Shown: positions 51,381 to 62,614 of the stretch, piece by piece
Layout: the number at the start of each line of letters is the position of its first letter
Position numbering within the stretch: position 1 is the stretch's first letter
Source of the DNA: Theocolax elegans
Lineage: Eukaryota > Arthropoda > Insecta > Hymenoptera > Cerocephalidae
Reading direction: 5' to 3'
Length of the DNA stretch: 64,000 nt
Assembly: GCA_026168455.1 (NCBI GenBank)
Contig: CM047428.1
Location: 17,326,759-17,390,758, forward strand
Position numbers and translations under genes: made by a program
Notes under the pieces: model-generated
Seen by the model: only the letters and a program-made list of their open reading frames with translations
What the model was told of the DNA's origin: nothing
Database searches by the model: none

Positions 51381-52320
51381 CGAATAACCTAAGGCGGTCT
51401 ACGCTACGAGCTTGCTGCATCTATTATGACTTGTCAGATATATCTATGAAAGACATACGTTAATAGGTATGTATTAAATCCTTTCTTTTGAATTTACGAG
51501 AAGTGCGAGGCTAACAAAAAAAAAGAGTGGTTGAAAATTATGTTTGAGAAAATGTACTTATTACTCGGCTTTTTTTCAGAAATCGTGAATCACATGGAAG
51601 ATAAATCCATGCTTTAACGTAAATTACATTATGCTAATTTTTAACGTTAAATATGCAAATACAACGTTTTTTGTTTTCTCGCTAACTGTTAAGATAATTC
51701 GTTAAAATCACATTTTTGTTTAATAATTATTAAAATTATTGTATCAACTTCATTACTTCTACATCTAGTCATGTTAAAAGATAGTTTACGACTATCTAAT
51801 GAAATGTAAATTAGATAGAACTAAACGTGAAATGAGTAATATAAATTCAACTAAAAAAGAAAATGTTAGTACTCTCCTTTTCGTTATCTATTATTAGATT
51901 TCATTACGTATGCAAAAATAAGTTTGTGACTCATAATGTAAGATCCTTTAATCTTAGATTTATATTCAAATTACAAGTTTCTTCGCGTACTCTAGACTAA
52001 TACAAAAGCACTTTTGAAAGTCTTGCTAGTATAAAACAAATTTCTTTAAGAAATAGTCGTGTAATGTATATATATAAAAGGATACATAATAAACGTCTAC
52101 GAATTAAAGTCACGTTATTAAATTCGTTTTGTTAAATATTATATTAAAGGTATGCTATGTATTAAGATAATATATTTATATACAACTGTTAGTTTTCATA
52201 TTTTTAAAGAATTATAATCCGATACTTACATTTTTTGTAATAATTTGCATAAAATAATTGTTCAAGAGAATTATTATAATTCATGTAAAAAAGATATAAA
52301 TATCATTATTTATTATTTTT

Positions 52321-52338
52321 TGTTTTGTCCTATATATT
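52321..52338 (+). repeat. left target-site duplication of the SINE
   Basis: TGTTTTGTCCTATATATT, identical to 52762-52779. The perfect 18-bp match indicates a fairly recent insertion. Confidence 0.93.
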
Positions 52339-52761
52339 CTTTTTTTTTTTTTTTTTTTTTTTATTCTTGATTTGTGCTCTCTTTTTCCTGGCACTTCCTA
52401 CCGTTTATCCCCCTGGGGACTTTAACGGTGTCCACCTACCACCTATGTGTGGGTGCTTTATCCCTCTCTTAAAAACCCCACCATCTCGCATTCGCCCGGG
52501 GTTATGCCCGTGGATGAGGGAAACCTGTGAAGCAGGGAAAACCTCATCCGAGATGGCCGGTGTATTCGAAACATTCTTTTTGGGTGTCAAAGTCACATTG
52601 CGTAGGCCTTGACACCGAAACCGAATGTTTCACACCTCCCGCTCACGTTGTGAAGTGTGAAAAAACACCTAACCCGCCACGAAAGCCAAACCCATCCAAG
52701 TGCGAACCGCACTCAGTGCTGCTTAACTTCCGTGACCGGCCGAGGTGCGTCTCCGTCACTC
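52339..52761 (-). mobile_element. 5S-rRNA-derived SINE (SINE3 type) with poly(A) tail
   Basis: A GC-richer 423-bp block bounded by a perfect 18-bp duplication. It lies on minus: head at 52761, A-tail at 52362-52340. The head region (about 52745-52685, read on minus) closely follows the 3' two-thirds of insect 5S rRNA: GGTCACGGAAGTTAAGCAGC, then GTGCGGTTCGCACTTGGATG. It thus covers the internal control region (box A, intermediate element, box C) used by TFIIIA and RNA polymerase III. The body has no protein-coding capacity and no tRNA-type A/B boxes. Known: 5S-derived SINEs form the SINE3 class and are moved by partner LINEs. The poly(A) tail points to an L1/Jockey-like partner, which is inference. 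The element is intact, though ancestral 5S head bases may be missing. Confidence 0.85.
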
Positions 52762-52779
52762 TGTTTTGTCCTATATATT
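52762..52779 (+). repeat. right target-site duplication of the SINE
   Basis: Second copy of TGTTTTGTCCTATATATT, abutting the 5S-derived head of the minus-oriented element. Confidence 0.93.
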
Positions 52780-54164
52780 TTTTTTATTCATTCGAATAAT
52801 ATTAAATAACGGAAAATTTGAAGTGAAAGACGATTATTATGATTTAGTTTTGTAAGTTGTGTAAAAAATTAATTTTAAATCTATATATATGTTTAATAAT
52901 ATTCTGTTGATTATAAACTATTGATCTTTTATAATGTCAACAACTTGTCATAAAATACGTGAAAAAAGTTTCATGACAAAAAATTATAAATCATTTTTAA
53001 TATATAGATTCTTAAATAGGCTGAAGTTTACTGTTCAAGCCAGGACCAAGTTTGTTATTTTTTCATTGAAATTTTGAACTGTTTTTAAAAAAAAATTTTT
53101 TGCATCAGAAAGTCCCCGAAAAGGGATGCCAAAAATTACCGAGCTTCGAAGATATCGTGTAAAATTAACTTATTCTAAATTGTTGTAATAAAAATTTAGG
53201 CTTGAATAATGCTACCGAAAATTAATTATCAATTAAACTGTTCAATATACCCTATTTTATTTAATTCAATTGTAAGTTATTTATAGCATATAGTATTATA
53301 ATATTAAAAATGTTATAATACTGTCCGAAATCCACTTCGCACTATTAAATATAAAATCGCTATAATTCCGAGTCTTTATTAATCATCATTAAAAGAAGAC
53401 CGTTTAAAAAAATAGCTTCCTATATACCTAGCAGAAAATGGATTTGTAACGGTAGGAGGTTCGCGTCACGAATCGGAAAAAATTGATTCTCAACGTGTCT
53501 ACTATAGTTTGTTATTTTTTTCAGATAACCGTGATACATACTTTAAACAAGGACCTCTATATACTCGCATGTATAGAATCGAGATTCGAAATAAAGGAAT
53601 AAAGCGCAGGAAAATCTAAACCGTTACCGCTCTATACATCTTTATAACTGAATTATATCTCGGTAGTTAATTGCTTATACGCTATATCCAACCGAGATAA
53701 ACAGAAGTTGGATCAATTCTAATTTACTTCCGGATATCCGATACGAGCAAATGTTTGCGATTTTTAATCGTAATTACACGTGATTATTCTCGCGTTATTT
53801 CTACTCTACATATTTGTATAGGTTTAACTTTATATAGACATACGAATGTATAAAAAAATACTTTTTATTCGATATAACACATTATAAAAAAATCGTATAT
53901 GTATATAATTATACAAGACACAGCACTAAAGCGTCGTGCGTTTTTCTGGACAGAAAATGAGTTTTCCTTTTTTAAATTTTCGGCACACAAGTTCAACAAA
54001 CTTGGCAAATGCAATGTCGAAAAAAAAAATAAAGTAAGTCGCTACAATTCAACTGCAGATTATTTCTTTTTTAATACACAGTCTCAAACAGCAATTGCTT
54101 GTTCACTTAATTATGTTTAACAATACGCGGTTATTCATGTTAACGAGGATGTTTATTCGATCTC
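52780..54164. other. AT-rich intergenic DNA
   Basis: No gene seen. A segment at about 53030-53165 has a different texture (CAGAAAGTCCCCGAAAAGGG, then CGAGCTTCGAAGATATCG) and may be an old transposon fragment. AATAAA on minus at 54152-54157, only 8 bases past the next gene's stop, may be its poly(A) signal. Confidence 0.4.
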
Positions 54165-55133
54165 TTAATATCCGTAGCCTCCAGATGAAGACGAGGCTGA
54201 AGCTTGAGCAGAAGCTTGAGCGTACGAGTTGCCGCCTCCCTGGCCGTATCTAAAAAAATTAAGAATAACGTTTATTAATGTAATTTATAAAAATAATTGA
54301 ATTTCTTTTCTGGTAAGTATAAGTAAATCTAAGCTCAACTTACCCGCCACCTCCGCAGGTGTTGCACGGTTGTTGCGGGTAGTATGGTTGCTGGGGATAT
54401 CCGCCGCCACCGCCGCCGTAGTGTTTCTTGTGGTATCCACCACCTCCGCCTTGTACAGGCACTACTACGACTGGTTGATACACGGGTGCTGTAAATGCAT
54501 TTTTATCGTTATAGTTTACATTTTTTTAATTTGTTCGCTAATTGCATTTAAGTAACCAATTTAACAGAATCTTGTTCCAAAACTTATACAGATCAAATTT
54601 CATTAGTATATAAGTGATACTTACGTTGTTGATAATAACCACCACCACCACCGCCACCGCATCCGCCTCCGCAACCGCCTCCGTATCCGAATTTCTTTTG
54701 TTTAAGTTGATCGAGCTTGCAGTGCAAACAGATAGTCCTCTTCCTACGAATTTTGGTGAGTTTGCCGTACTCTTCCAAAGGTTGATCGTCCTTTTCCTTC
54801 TCGTCGATTTCTTCGGCATCTCCTTCGATTTTATCGACCGCGTTGCCGCTATCTCCGTTGATCTTGATTTTCGTTTCCGCGGAGTCGAGATTCACTTTAA
54901 TAAGGCGAGTCTGGCCGTCCTTAGTGACTTTGTCGATCACGAAACCTTCCTCTTCGAGATCCTTCGCTACTTCGTCGAGATTCACAGGCTTACCCTCGTC
55001 TTCGTCTTCGACGATCAGAAGGAATACTGCCAAGGGTTCTGTAAACATTAGCATATAATAAATTAAAAATATTTAAAATGCACATTTAAAACGCTTAATT
55101 AAAAAACTTAAAGATCCTTCGAGGAAAAAAATA

Positions 55134-55165
<32 letters not shown>

Positions 55166-56495
55166 GATGATAATGAATAAAACTCCTCACGGATTGTTAT
55201 TGAATCTATAATTAAAACCATTGTGCTTCTCAGGATGTATCAATAAGTATATATATATGAGTAATTAAATGTAATATACCTGCGGCATCTTCGGGCACTT
55301 CCTCGATAACGTCATCGTGCAACACGTCATTCGTGTTCTCGGCAGTGTGATTCTTCACAGCGTAAACATTTATCAAAAATAACGTGACCGGCACCTTTTT
55401 ATCATCTTCGTCTTCCGGCAACGGTGGTGGTACTAAATCAGTTGCTAGTGTAGGACCATTGTCGACCTCAGGCGGTAACAAATCTATATACACATACAAA
55501 CGATATGTATCAAAAAAAAAATGTCGATCAATCAAAATCGATGTTACGTACGCATATATTTAGATGATAGAAAAATGAGTTGTTAATTTTAACAAGCTGT
55601 CAATTACAAATTTGATGACTTCATACTTTTTATGTACGTTTTTGCGTAGAACGCTCGGAGTAACGAGATAAACTTTGTGTTGGATAATAATTTATACAGC
55701 GTATCTACGTTTATTGCAACGAGTTCGTAAAAAATAATTTATTATAGATATACAAATAAAAAGTTATGTCTATTTTTATTCTAAACCGTAGTTAAACGAG
55801 GATGTTTTAATTTATACGATTGAATTATAGAAATGTTAAAATAAATTAAATTTGTAAAATTAATTGAGTGTCACTGTTATTTATTATTCAAGTAAAATGA
55901 AAACAGTTCGATTGTGTATCAATTTATAATTGTTAATAACTTTATTTTATATAGCATCCAATTAAAATTTTTAATTACAATTTAAAAAAGATTCGATTTT
56001 TTGATTTTTAAAATTATATCTAAGTCAAATTCGATGATGAAATATTCTCATAACACTTTTTAACTTTGGTCATCACGGTGAAAATCTCCTTAACGTACGA
56101 TTTAATAAAGTTACGATCGCTATAAAATTAACTGCAATGAAATTCGTTTGTAATTGATCGTAAATGTTACTAATAGTTTTAATGCGGAAATGGTATAAAA
56201 TAGTCATAAAAAAAGAATCTAATTGCTTATACACAATCTATTAATTACTTTCTTAGAATTACAAATTTTTATCCTTAATAAAAAATATAATTAAATAAAA
56301 TCGATGCTTCTTTAGTTGAGAGTAATAAAAAAACTATTGCGACACGAACTCAAAGATTCGGTTTTTATCGCACGAAAAATCGCGAAAAATATCGGTCCCT
56401 TTGCACTCACCTGTCGCAGGTGTGGAGACATCGATAGGTGAGCACGACACACTAACGACGAAAAGAATCGCCGTCGCAATAATTGGCAACGACAT
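54165..56495 (-). CDS. secreted acidic and glycine-rich structural-type protein, family unknown (310 aa)
   Basis: Five exons on minus: 56495-56411, 55483-55280, 55038-54625, 54488-54344 and 54249-54165. Phases 1, 1, 1, 2 join exactly to 310 codons plus stop. Residues 1-19 (MSLPIIATAILFVVSVSCS) form a signal peptide. Exon 2 is acidic and proline-containing (LVPPPLPEDEDD). Exon 3 continues acidic, then has a basic RRKR site (194-197, furin-like), a CLHC pair (200-203) and a Gly-Cys run with Tyr. Exon 4 gives VVVVPVQGGGGGY, HKKHYGGGGGGY, a Pro-Gln-Tyr segment and CNTC (276-279). Exon 5 is Ala-Gln-Ser repeats (SYAQASAQASASSSS) ending GGYGY. An RRKR cut would free the Gly/Tyr/Cys C-terminal third. 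The composition recalls cuticle, silk or glue proteins, but no chitin-binding domain is visible. The upstream GTG extension is not used; the ATG is 76 bases after the predicted cap site. Confidence 0.9.
55135..55164. repeat. (ATT)10 microsatellite
   Basis: Perfect ATT trinucleotide run inside intron 2 of the glycine-rich protein gene. Confidence 0.93.
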
Positions 56496-56570
56496 ATTCC
56501 TTCGTGTATCTCGTAACACTAATGTGAAAAAAAAATTGCGTCTATCTAAGAATCAGTGAAAAACAAACTG

Positions 56571-56603
56571 TGAGCTCGTATGTTTGAAGTTACCGCTTTT
56601 ATA
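56571..56603 (-). promoter_or_regulatory. TATA promoter of the glycine-rich secreted protein gene
   Basis: Minus strand GCTATAAAAGCGG with TATAAAA at 56603-56597. An initiator-like TCACAGT follows, with its central A about 31 bases downstream (near 56572). Spacing is canonical and predicts a leader of about 76 bases. A strong TATA box suits a tissue- or stage-restricted gene. Confidence 0.8.
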
Positions 56604-59454
56604 GCGCTCTGTGGATAAATTGCGTAATCCCGCAATCAGCGCCTGCGCGTGTGCGATTCTCGCGATGTAGAATTCGCACCATCGGAGCGTGGGGATTCTC
56701 GTTTTTCGGGGTTTCCCGAAGCGCGTTGGCTGTCTATACCTTATTATTTTTTTTTTCTTCGCCGAGTGGAAATGCACTGAAAATAATACCATTTGTTCCG
56801 AAATTACATTAGAAGTGTCTGTTTTGCGCGCTCATACGGGAATATCCGATGCGCGCCGATTACCCGGAAAAGCAAAGTTTTATATTCTTAATCAATGATG
56901 ATCACGTTGATGATGATGTAAATAATGATCTTAAACATTTATAACGTGAGAATGTTAATATTTTGCATCGGTTTCGCTTCTTGATTAATATTTCTATGAC
57001 TTTTTTGAATTTATTATCCAGATATTTTTCTTTCTGCTTTTCGTTAGATGAATGAAGCTTAATCAATAGATGCTGTCGAATTTTAGCCGATTGCTACGCG
57101 CGATGTTATTATTATTCGATTCCGAGAAATTTGTATAAAATTTGCTAAATGTTTATCATTTTAAAGGATCTGTACATATGGTCTAATAGCTTCCGGGGAT
57201 TATAATGTACGTTCAATAAATCATTAAAAGTGCACTTGAAATTTATGTGTTTCTAATAGAATAACGTAATTTTCTTTAGCGCTTAATGTATATTTATCAG
57301 TTTTTATATTTTAATTTGTTTATATATTGGAAAAAGAAATTAATATTATTGTATACTTGACGATTTAACTGTTTCCGCGGTATACAGACATTTTTTTCTT
57401 TTATTTAGTCTAACGAGCCACAATTAAAGTGATTGTTGGACAATTTTCATAATTTTCTTTTTTTATACATGTGCAATTATAATTTGAAAAATTTTTACAA
57501 TCCAATAAGCACTATTGTATATACGTGATCGATTTTCCAACAAAGTAACTAGAATACTTAATTTCGTATTGGATTTATATTAAATCGCATTAGTATTCCA
57601 CGCTTTGCGAGTTAATTGCATTATACCTTGATTTGACCGATATAAAAGTATAATAATACATTATTTTTTTTGCGCTAAGCAGAAAACATTAAAAGGAACA
57701 TGAAATTATAATTGAGGGTTTTTTGTTTCATATTCTCTGAATCATCATTTACCAATTCTAGTTAATAAATCTGGAAACATATATGAAAATATGCAATTAC
57801 AAATTTTAATGTGTGTTTATAAGCTTGATCGAAGAAGTTGATTATAAAAAATATTTTTGTATATCCAATGTTAATTGAACTAATAAACAAACGAGATTCG
57901 TTTATTTACTGAAAAAAAAGATGGAATGTTTTGATACACATATATACTACATGTGTACATGGATAGTTTACAATCGTACGCAGTGATTACAATCGCTGAA
58001 ATGAATACTGCGAATAATCAGCAAAAAAATTTTGTCTAAAAATTCTTACCTATTATTCTCGTCTTAGCTCAATTATTGTGAGTCATTAAGGGGACTCCCA
58101 GAAAATGTGGATATATGCGTCTTTCGTGCATTAATAAGAAAAAAGTTAAATAGCTTATCCAATTATTGAAAAGCATAAAAATCATCTAATCGCTATCTCG
58201 TACGATGTGCATTCTTGGAAATTAGGGATTATCGTATACTGAACTCATTTTACGCAAATTACTAGTTTCATCATGGATTTTACATTGATAATTTATGTAT
58301 CGGCTACATGTATTAAATAGAATATTTTAACGATGTTGTTTGCTTATTAATAATAGTGATTTGCGCGTATAAAAATAAGGTATGTAATACACAATTGAAA
58401 CATACTTGATAATAGAGTACTATTTGCGACGTAAAGCAGATCCAATAGGCGTATGAAATTATATATTGATGTTTGTAAATAAATTTATAAATTTTGTTAT
58501 GCTAATCAAATCAAAACAGGATATGTATTTTCTCATTGACGTAAATATACCCAGACAAATACAAGATGATTAATGCGTTGTACAAAAATCTAGACATTAT
58601 TTAATTCAAATTGACTCGACGTGTATACTCGCTACATTATTATCAACGGCGGTACACTTTTTTTTATTGATTGTTAATATATACATCGATATGTAATGTG
58701 GTTGCTTTATTACGCGCGATATATACATATATGTTATGTGGCATATTACTCGACAAGTTTCAGGAAGTTATTTACTTAAGGTAATTCCACAATATTCGTA
58801 AAAATGAGACAAGAACATTAAAAAATTCTGTCGTTTTATTAAAAAAGCAAACTATTTCTAAATATATTTTTTACATAGGTTGCCAAAGTAATATAAAGAA
58901 AAAAAATAATTAAAAATGATGATATTTTTGTATGTAAACTAATGGAAGTTATATTGCTCGAGAGAGAGACAAACATAATTTTTAATCGTTCTGAAAATGA
59001 GACATGAAAAAGCTGAAAACTCTGTTTCTACAAGCAACCAACAAAAAAGTGTATCAAACTGAGCTTTCCGAAAAGTTATGTATCACCTGATCTGAAATTC
59101 GATTAGTTTCTAAACAGCTCTTACCGGCCGCATTGAAATCGTAGCACCCTCGAATGTAACAATTGATGGAAAAACTCATTCTTTTAAATATTATTTAAAT
59201 GAATAAAACAATAAATTCACGTACTGCATATTTCTATTTAATAAATACTTTAGTAAAATTTCGATTTCATAATCACTACATTGACAATCACGGGTTCTCA
59301 TAGAGAACTACCTTTTTTTGTAGAATTAAGTGTAATTCCAGAATAAAATTTAAATATTTTGTTAAACGTTCATCGGTCGGTAAATGTAAAAAAGGCTGAA
59401 GACGGTGGTCCACTCCGAAGTAAATGTACAAATCTCCATTGCAATCAATCTCTT

Positions 59455-59690
59455 TCATCCAAAATCCATGGAGCATAATCCCTGCTCGCAGCAGACTCGC
59501 ATTCCTCGTAAAGTCGTTGAACCAAAGGGCCTCCTCACCGCATTTCGCGTGAAAGGATCCGCGCACAATTTTCGAGTCTCGAGCCAAAATGCGCGAGCGC
59601 GCTCGGTCAAAGGATTCCCTTTTCTTCCCCTAAAGGGTTTGAATTTTACTCTCATCATGGTAACGACCGCCGGTTCTTTTACAGCTTTAT
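59455..59690 (-). other. GC-richer patch with two overlapping open frames, function unknown
   Basis: On minus, an ATG pair in good context (ACCATGATG, 59658) opens a 67-codon basic frame to 59455. A second frame, open from 59587 to 59288 without an early ATG, reads as ordinary protein-like sequence. No family is recognised and no clear splice signals are seen. The equally long plus-strand frame argues for composition rather than coding. Confidence 0.25.
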
Positions 59691-60042
59691 AGTCTTTTAT
59701 ATCTTGGGTCCTTTCTATGTATAGATTTTACAAGAAACGCGACAATAGGGATGATAGCGAAGCAGTGCATGATAAAAACTGTTCAATAAATTTGAATAAA
59801 ATTACACGAGGATATACAATACCAAAGTATAGATCTCGATAATGTATTCGTTTATTGAATAATGATTAATCATGCTTGCAGAGGTAACCGCGGCAAACAG
59901 TTTCGATTTCTACAAGAACTCTATAAAATCGCATCGGAAGGAAAACTGTTTTTAACTGTAAATATACAAACAGATCGATCGATATGATCGCACGCTTGTA
60001 GCCCAAGGAGAAAAAAGTACGAAACTACGCGGAAACTGAAGA

Positions 60043-60170
60043 TCATTGTTCTGAGACAATTAAAACTGTGTTCACATCTTTGGCGCGAACGGCATTGCTC
60101 ATTACGCTCCTCTCCCTTTTTCTTTGGCGGTCTTCCTGTTGACGCTCATGGAATGTTAATCCAGCATAAC
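60043..60170 (-). other. candidate terminal exon of an uncharacterised minus-strand gene
   Basis: After an AAG acceptor at 60171, 41 codons read YAGLTFHERQQEDRQRKRER and on to a stop at 60043. The start phase fits the donor of the candidate exon at 62444. The acceptor's pyrimidine tract is poor. Confidence 0.25.
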
Positions 60171-62443
60171 CTTGGTCGATCGGATCGAAGGAATCGTTCA
60201 GATAATATATATATACATATATACATATACACACATCATCTTCCTCTCGTGCGAGATCGTAAAAGGAAGCTCTATCAGGAAAAATCATTTTTACTGCTAA
60301 TTTCAACGACTTGCAAGCTTTTCATTTACCTTATAAAACAAAATTTATGATAATCGCTATTTATATTATTAATTTATTTTACATTTTCTTTCATTTCTGA
60401 TAGAGTAATAAATTTATTGCGTGGTTCAATTAATAATGAAATCATATACGATTTTTATTTTGGTCAATTAAGTTGTATTTATTACTCTATTGTTTTTTAT
60501 TATCAACCACAAATATGACGTTCATGATTTTATGAGCTGTACATACAATTTTATCACTATCTTTAAACATATAAATTGTTTCGTCAATTAGATGCTTGCA
60601 CATTATTTTAAACGTGTGAATTAGTAGTTAAATGGAATAATAAACATGGAATTGCTGAAGGTTAAACAATTAAAATTTTAATTTATTATATTTAAGTAAC
60701 ACATTTTGTATATCTTTCACTTAAAAAAATTAAATAGTATTTAATTTATTTAAGTAGCAATTTGTATTTTCAACATAATTAGCAAACTAATGAATTTTCA
60801 ACGATAACAAAGATACGCAGGAAGGAATAAATTTATCATAAAATCGTGAGACACTATTTTTGATGTGTTTACAACACAACGATATAAAATAAGAATTGTA
60901 TTATCCCCGATAAAAATCATAACATTTATAAAACGCTGTTTTTTTATTAAAAACTGCTCATATGTACCTAATTATTGTCCAAAATATAATTTACTACTAG
61001 GGATTTTTTATTAATAATAATCATATACCAAATGAATTCAAAATATATGAATGCCACTTTATTTGGTAATGAACTCGATGTACATTTATAATTTAGACAT
61101 AATTGTTACAAAAACTAATTAGGAATCGTTGTTGGTACTGTTTCCATATCAATGTTACTGTCGGTGCAAAGGAGTAAAATAAATTAAAATGAAAAATCAT
61201 AACTCGGGTTTTCTCAAAGCTCTAAAGAACCGCGTTAACGGGATGTGCTTAATAGTTCAATTTTACGGACCGAGGTAATGAAAACGAAAAATTTAATTAA
61301 ATAAAACATACTACATTAAGTAATAATATACTAAACGAAAACATCATTATCCTTTACTTGAGTATTATCTATCGCTATGCTAAATTTAAATAATAAATTT
61401 TGACGTATTAAATAGGTCAGTCGATGGAAATTCGAATTTTGATTTTCCTTGAATTATAAATTTAATAGTTACTTTTCCATCCGAATCATTTATAAGTGAA
61501 TCAATATTTTACTTTACAATTTAGCTCAGTGACAGATAATACTCGACAGCAATGGTATGACTTTCTATAATTTACCACATTGATTTAACTAAAATAAACA
61601 TTTCATTGTTAAACTTCTCAAATCGCTCGATCGATAAGAATTGAACTGCAACATCTTCTAAATTATTAGCATCACATAAAATGTTCATCTGTAGATCTCT
61701 GACCTTTAGACTTGCAGTGCAGTGATGCGAATTGAAGAGCGACTCTTTTTATAGATTCTAGTCACATTTATGTTGTGAAAACGCAATTATTAATCATTTT
61801 ATTACATACACGCACATGTAATAGAACATTCAAGACAAAATACATGCATTTATGTACATCTGCATAAACACATCGCACTTTGTTATGAGAAACTCAATAT
61901 TTTTTTTGTAGCACGTTGCAAATAAAAATTACGTATTACATTGTATAATAAATTAATTTTCGACAATCATTGACATTCGTTATTGATGCGCTTTGCGAAA
62001 AATTTATCCTTCTAGGAAAACATTAATTCAATATATATTTATAAATGAAACTATAGTTTTAAAACACTAAAACTACGATGATTAGTTTACATTATTTTTA
62101 CACGCGCATGTAATATACTAAGTTTTTTTAGTAGCCTCACAACTACTTATATCTAATAATTATATACAAAAGTGGTATTTATAAACATCGATGATAATAT
62201 AAAAAAAAAATCAGTTGCCAACGAGTTTTGCATAAATGAATATACACCGAAGCGCGTAATTTAATCACGCAAAAAAATATCCTTGGATGGGTATATCATC
62301 TTTGAAGCGCGACTTCATAGCCTTCGGTTTTAAAACATTGCGAATTCTTCCACGTACCGAATCGCCACTTTCGTTAATTTTTGTATTTTCTATATCAGTG
62401 AGAATTTAAATATCTCGACGAGTAATGGAAAAAATATGCGTAC

Positions 62444-62614
62444 CGACTGCAGGTACGTGATGAGGAATATATTCCATCGTCGGTAACGGAGATTTCTGCA
62501 TTTCCTTGTATCTCGTTCGCCTTGATGCCAAGAGTACGAGATGTCGCTTCGAGGTCGCATCATCAAGGTCGAGGTCGGGATTCCCGTTTTCAACCTTCAC
62601 ACTGGCAGTGTAGC
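62444..62614 (-). other. candidate coding exon of an uncharacterised minus-strand gene
   Basis: A stop-free, GC-richer segment, protein-like on minus: KVENGNPDLDLDDATSKRH, then LVLLASRRTRYKEMQ and SPLPTMEYIPHHVPAV. It ends at a TCG|GTACGC donor in phase 1. An in-frame stop lies just upstream at the possible acceptor, consistent with an exon boundary near 62614, but that acceptor is weak. A near-perfect palindrome (ACACTGGCAGTGT) sits at 62599-62611. Family not recognised. Confidence 0.35.

Larger units (their letters stand above)
42016..52320. other. gene-poor region with isolated exon-like signals on the plus strand
   Basis: No complete gene could be assembled. Splice-flanked or start-donor segments occur at 43402-43432, 45845-45866 and 51090-51147 (entered separately). 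They may belong to long non-coding transcripts or to a gene with very long introns. A GC-richer patch at 45380-45540 has no recognised content. The rest is AT-rich with simple repeats. Confidence 0.4.

Noticed and set aside
52325..52799. Coding frames inside the SINE
   Set aside because: They start in the poly(T) tail or cross the element ends; the element is a non-coding RNA-type transposon.
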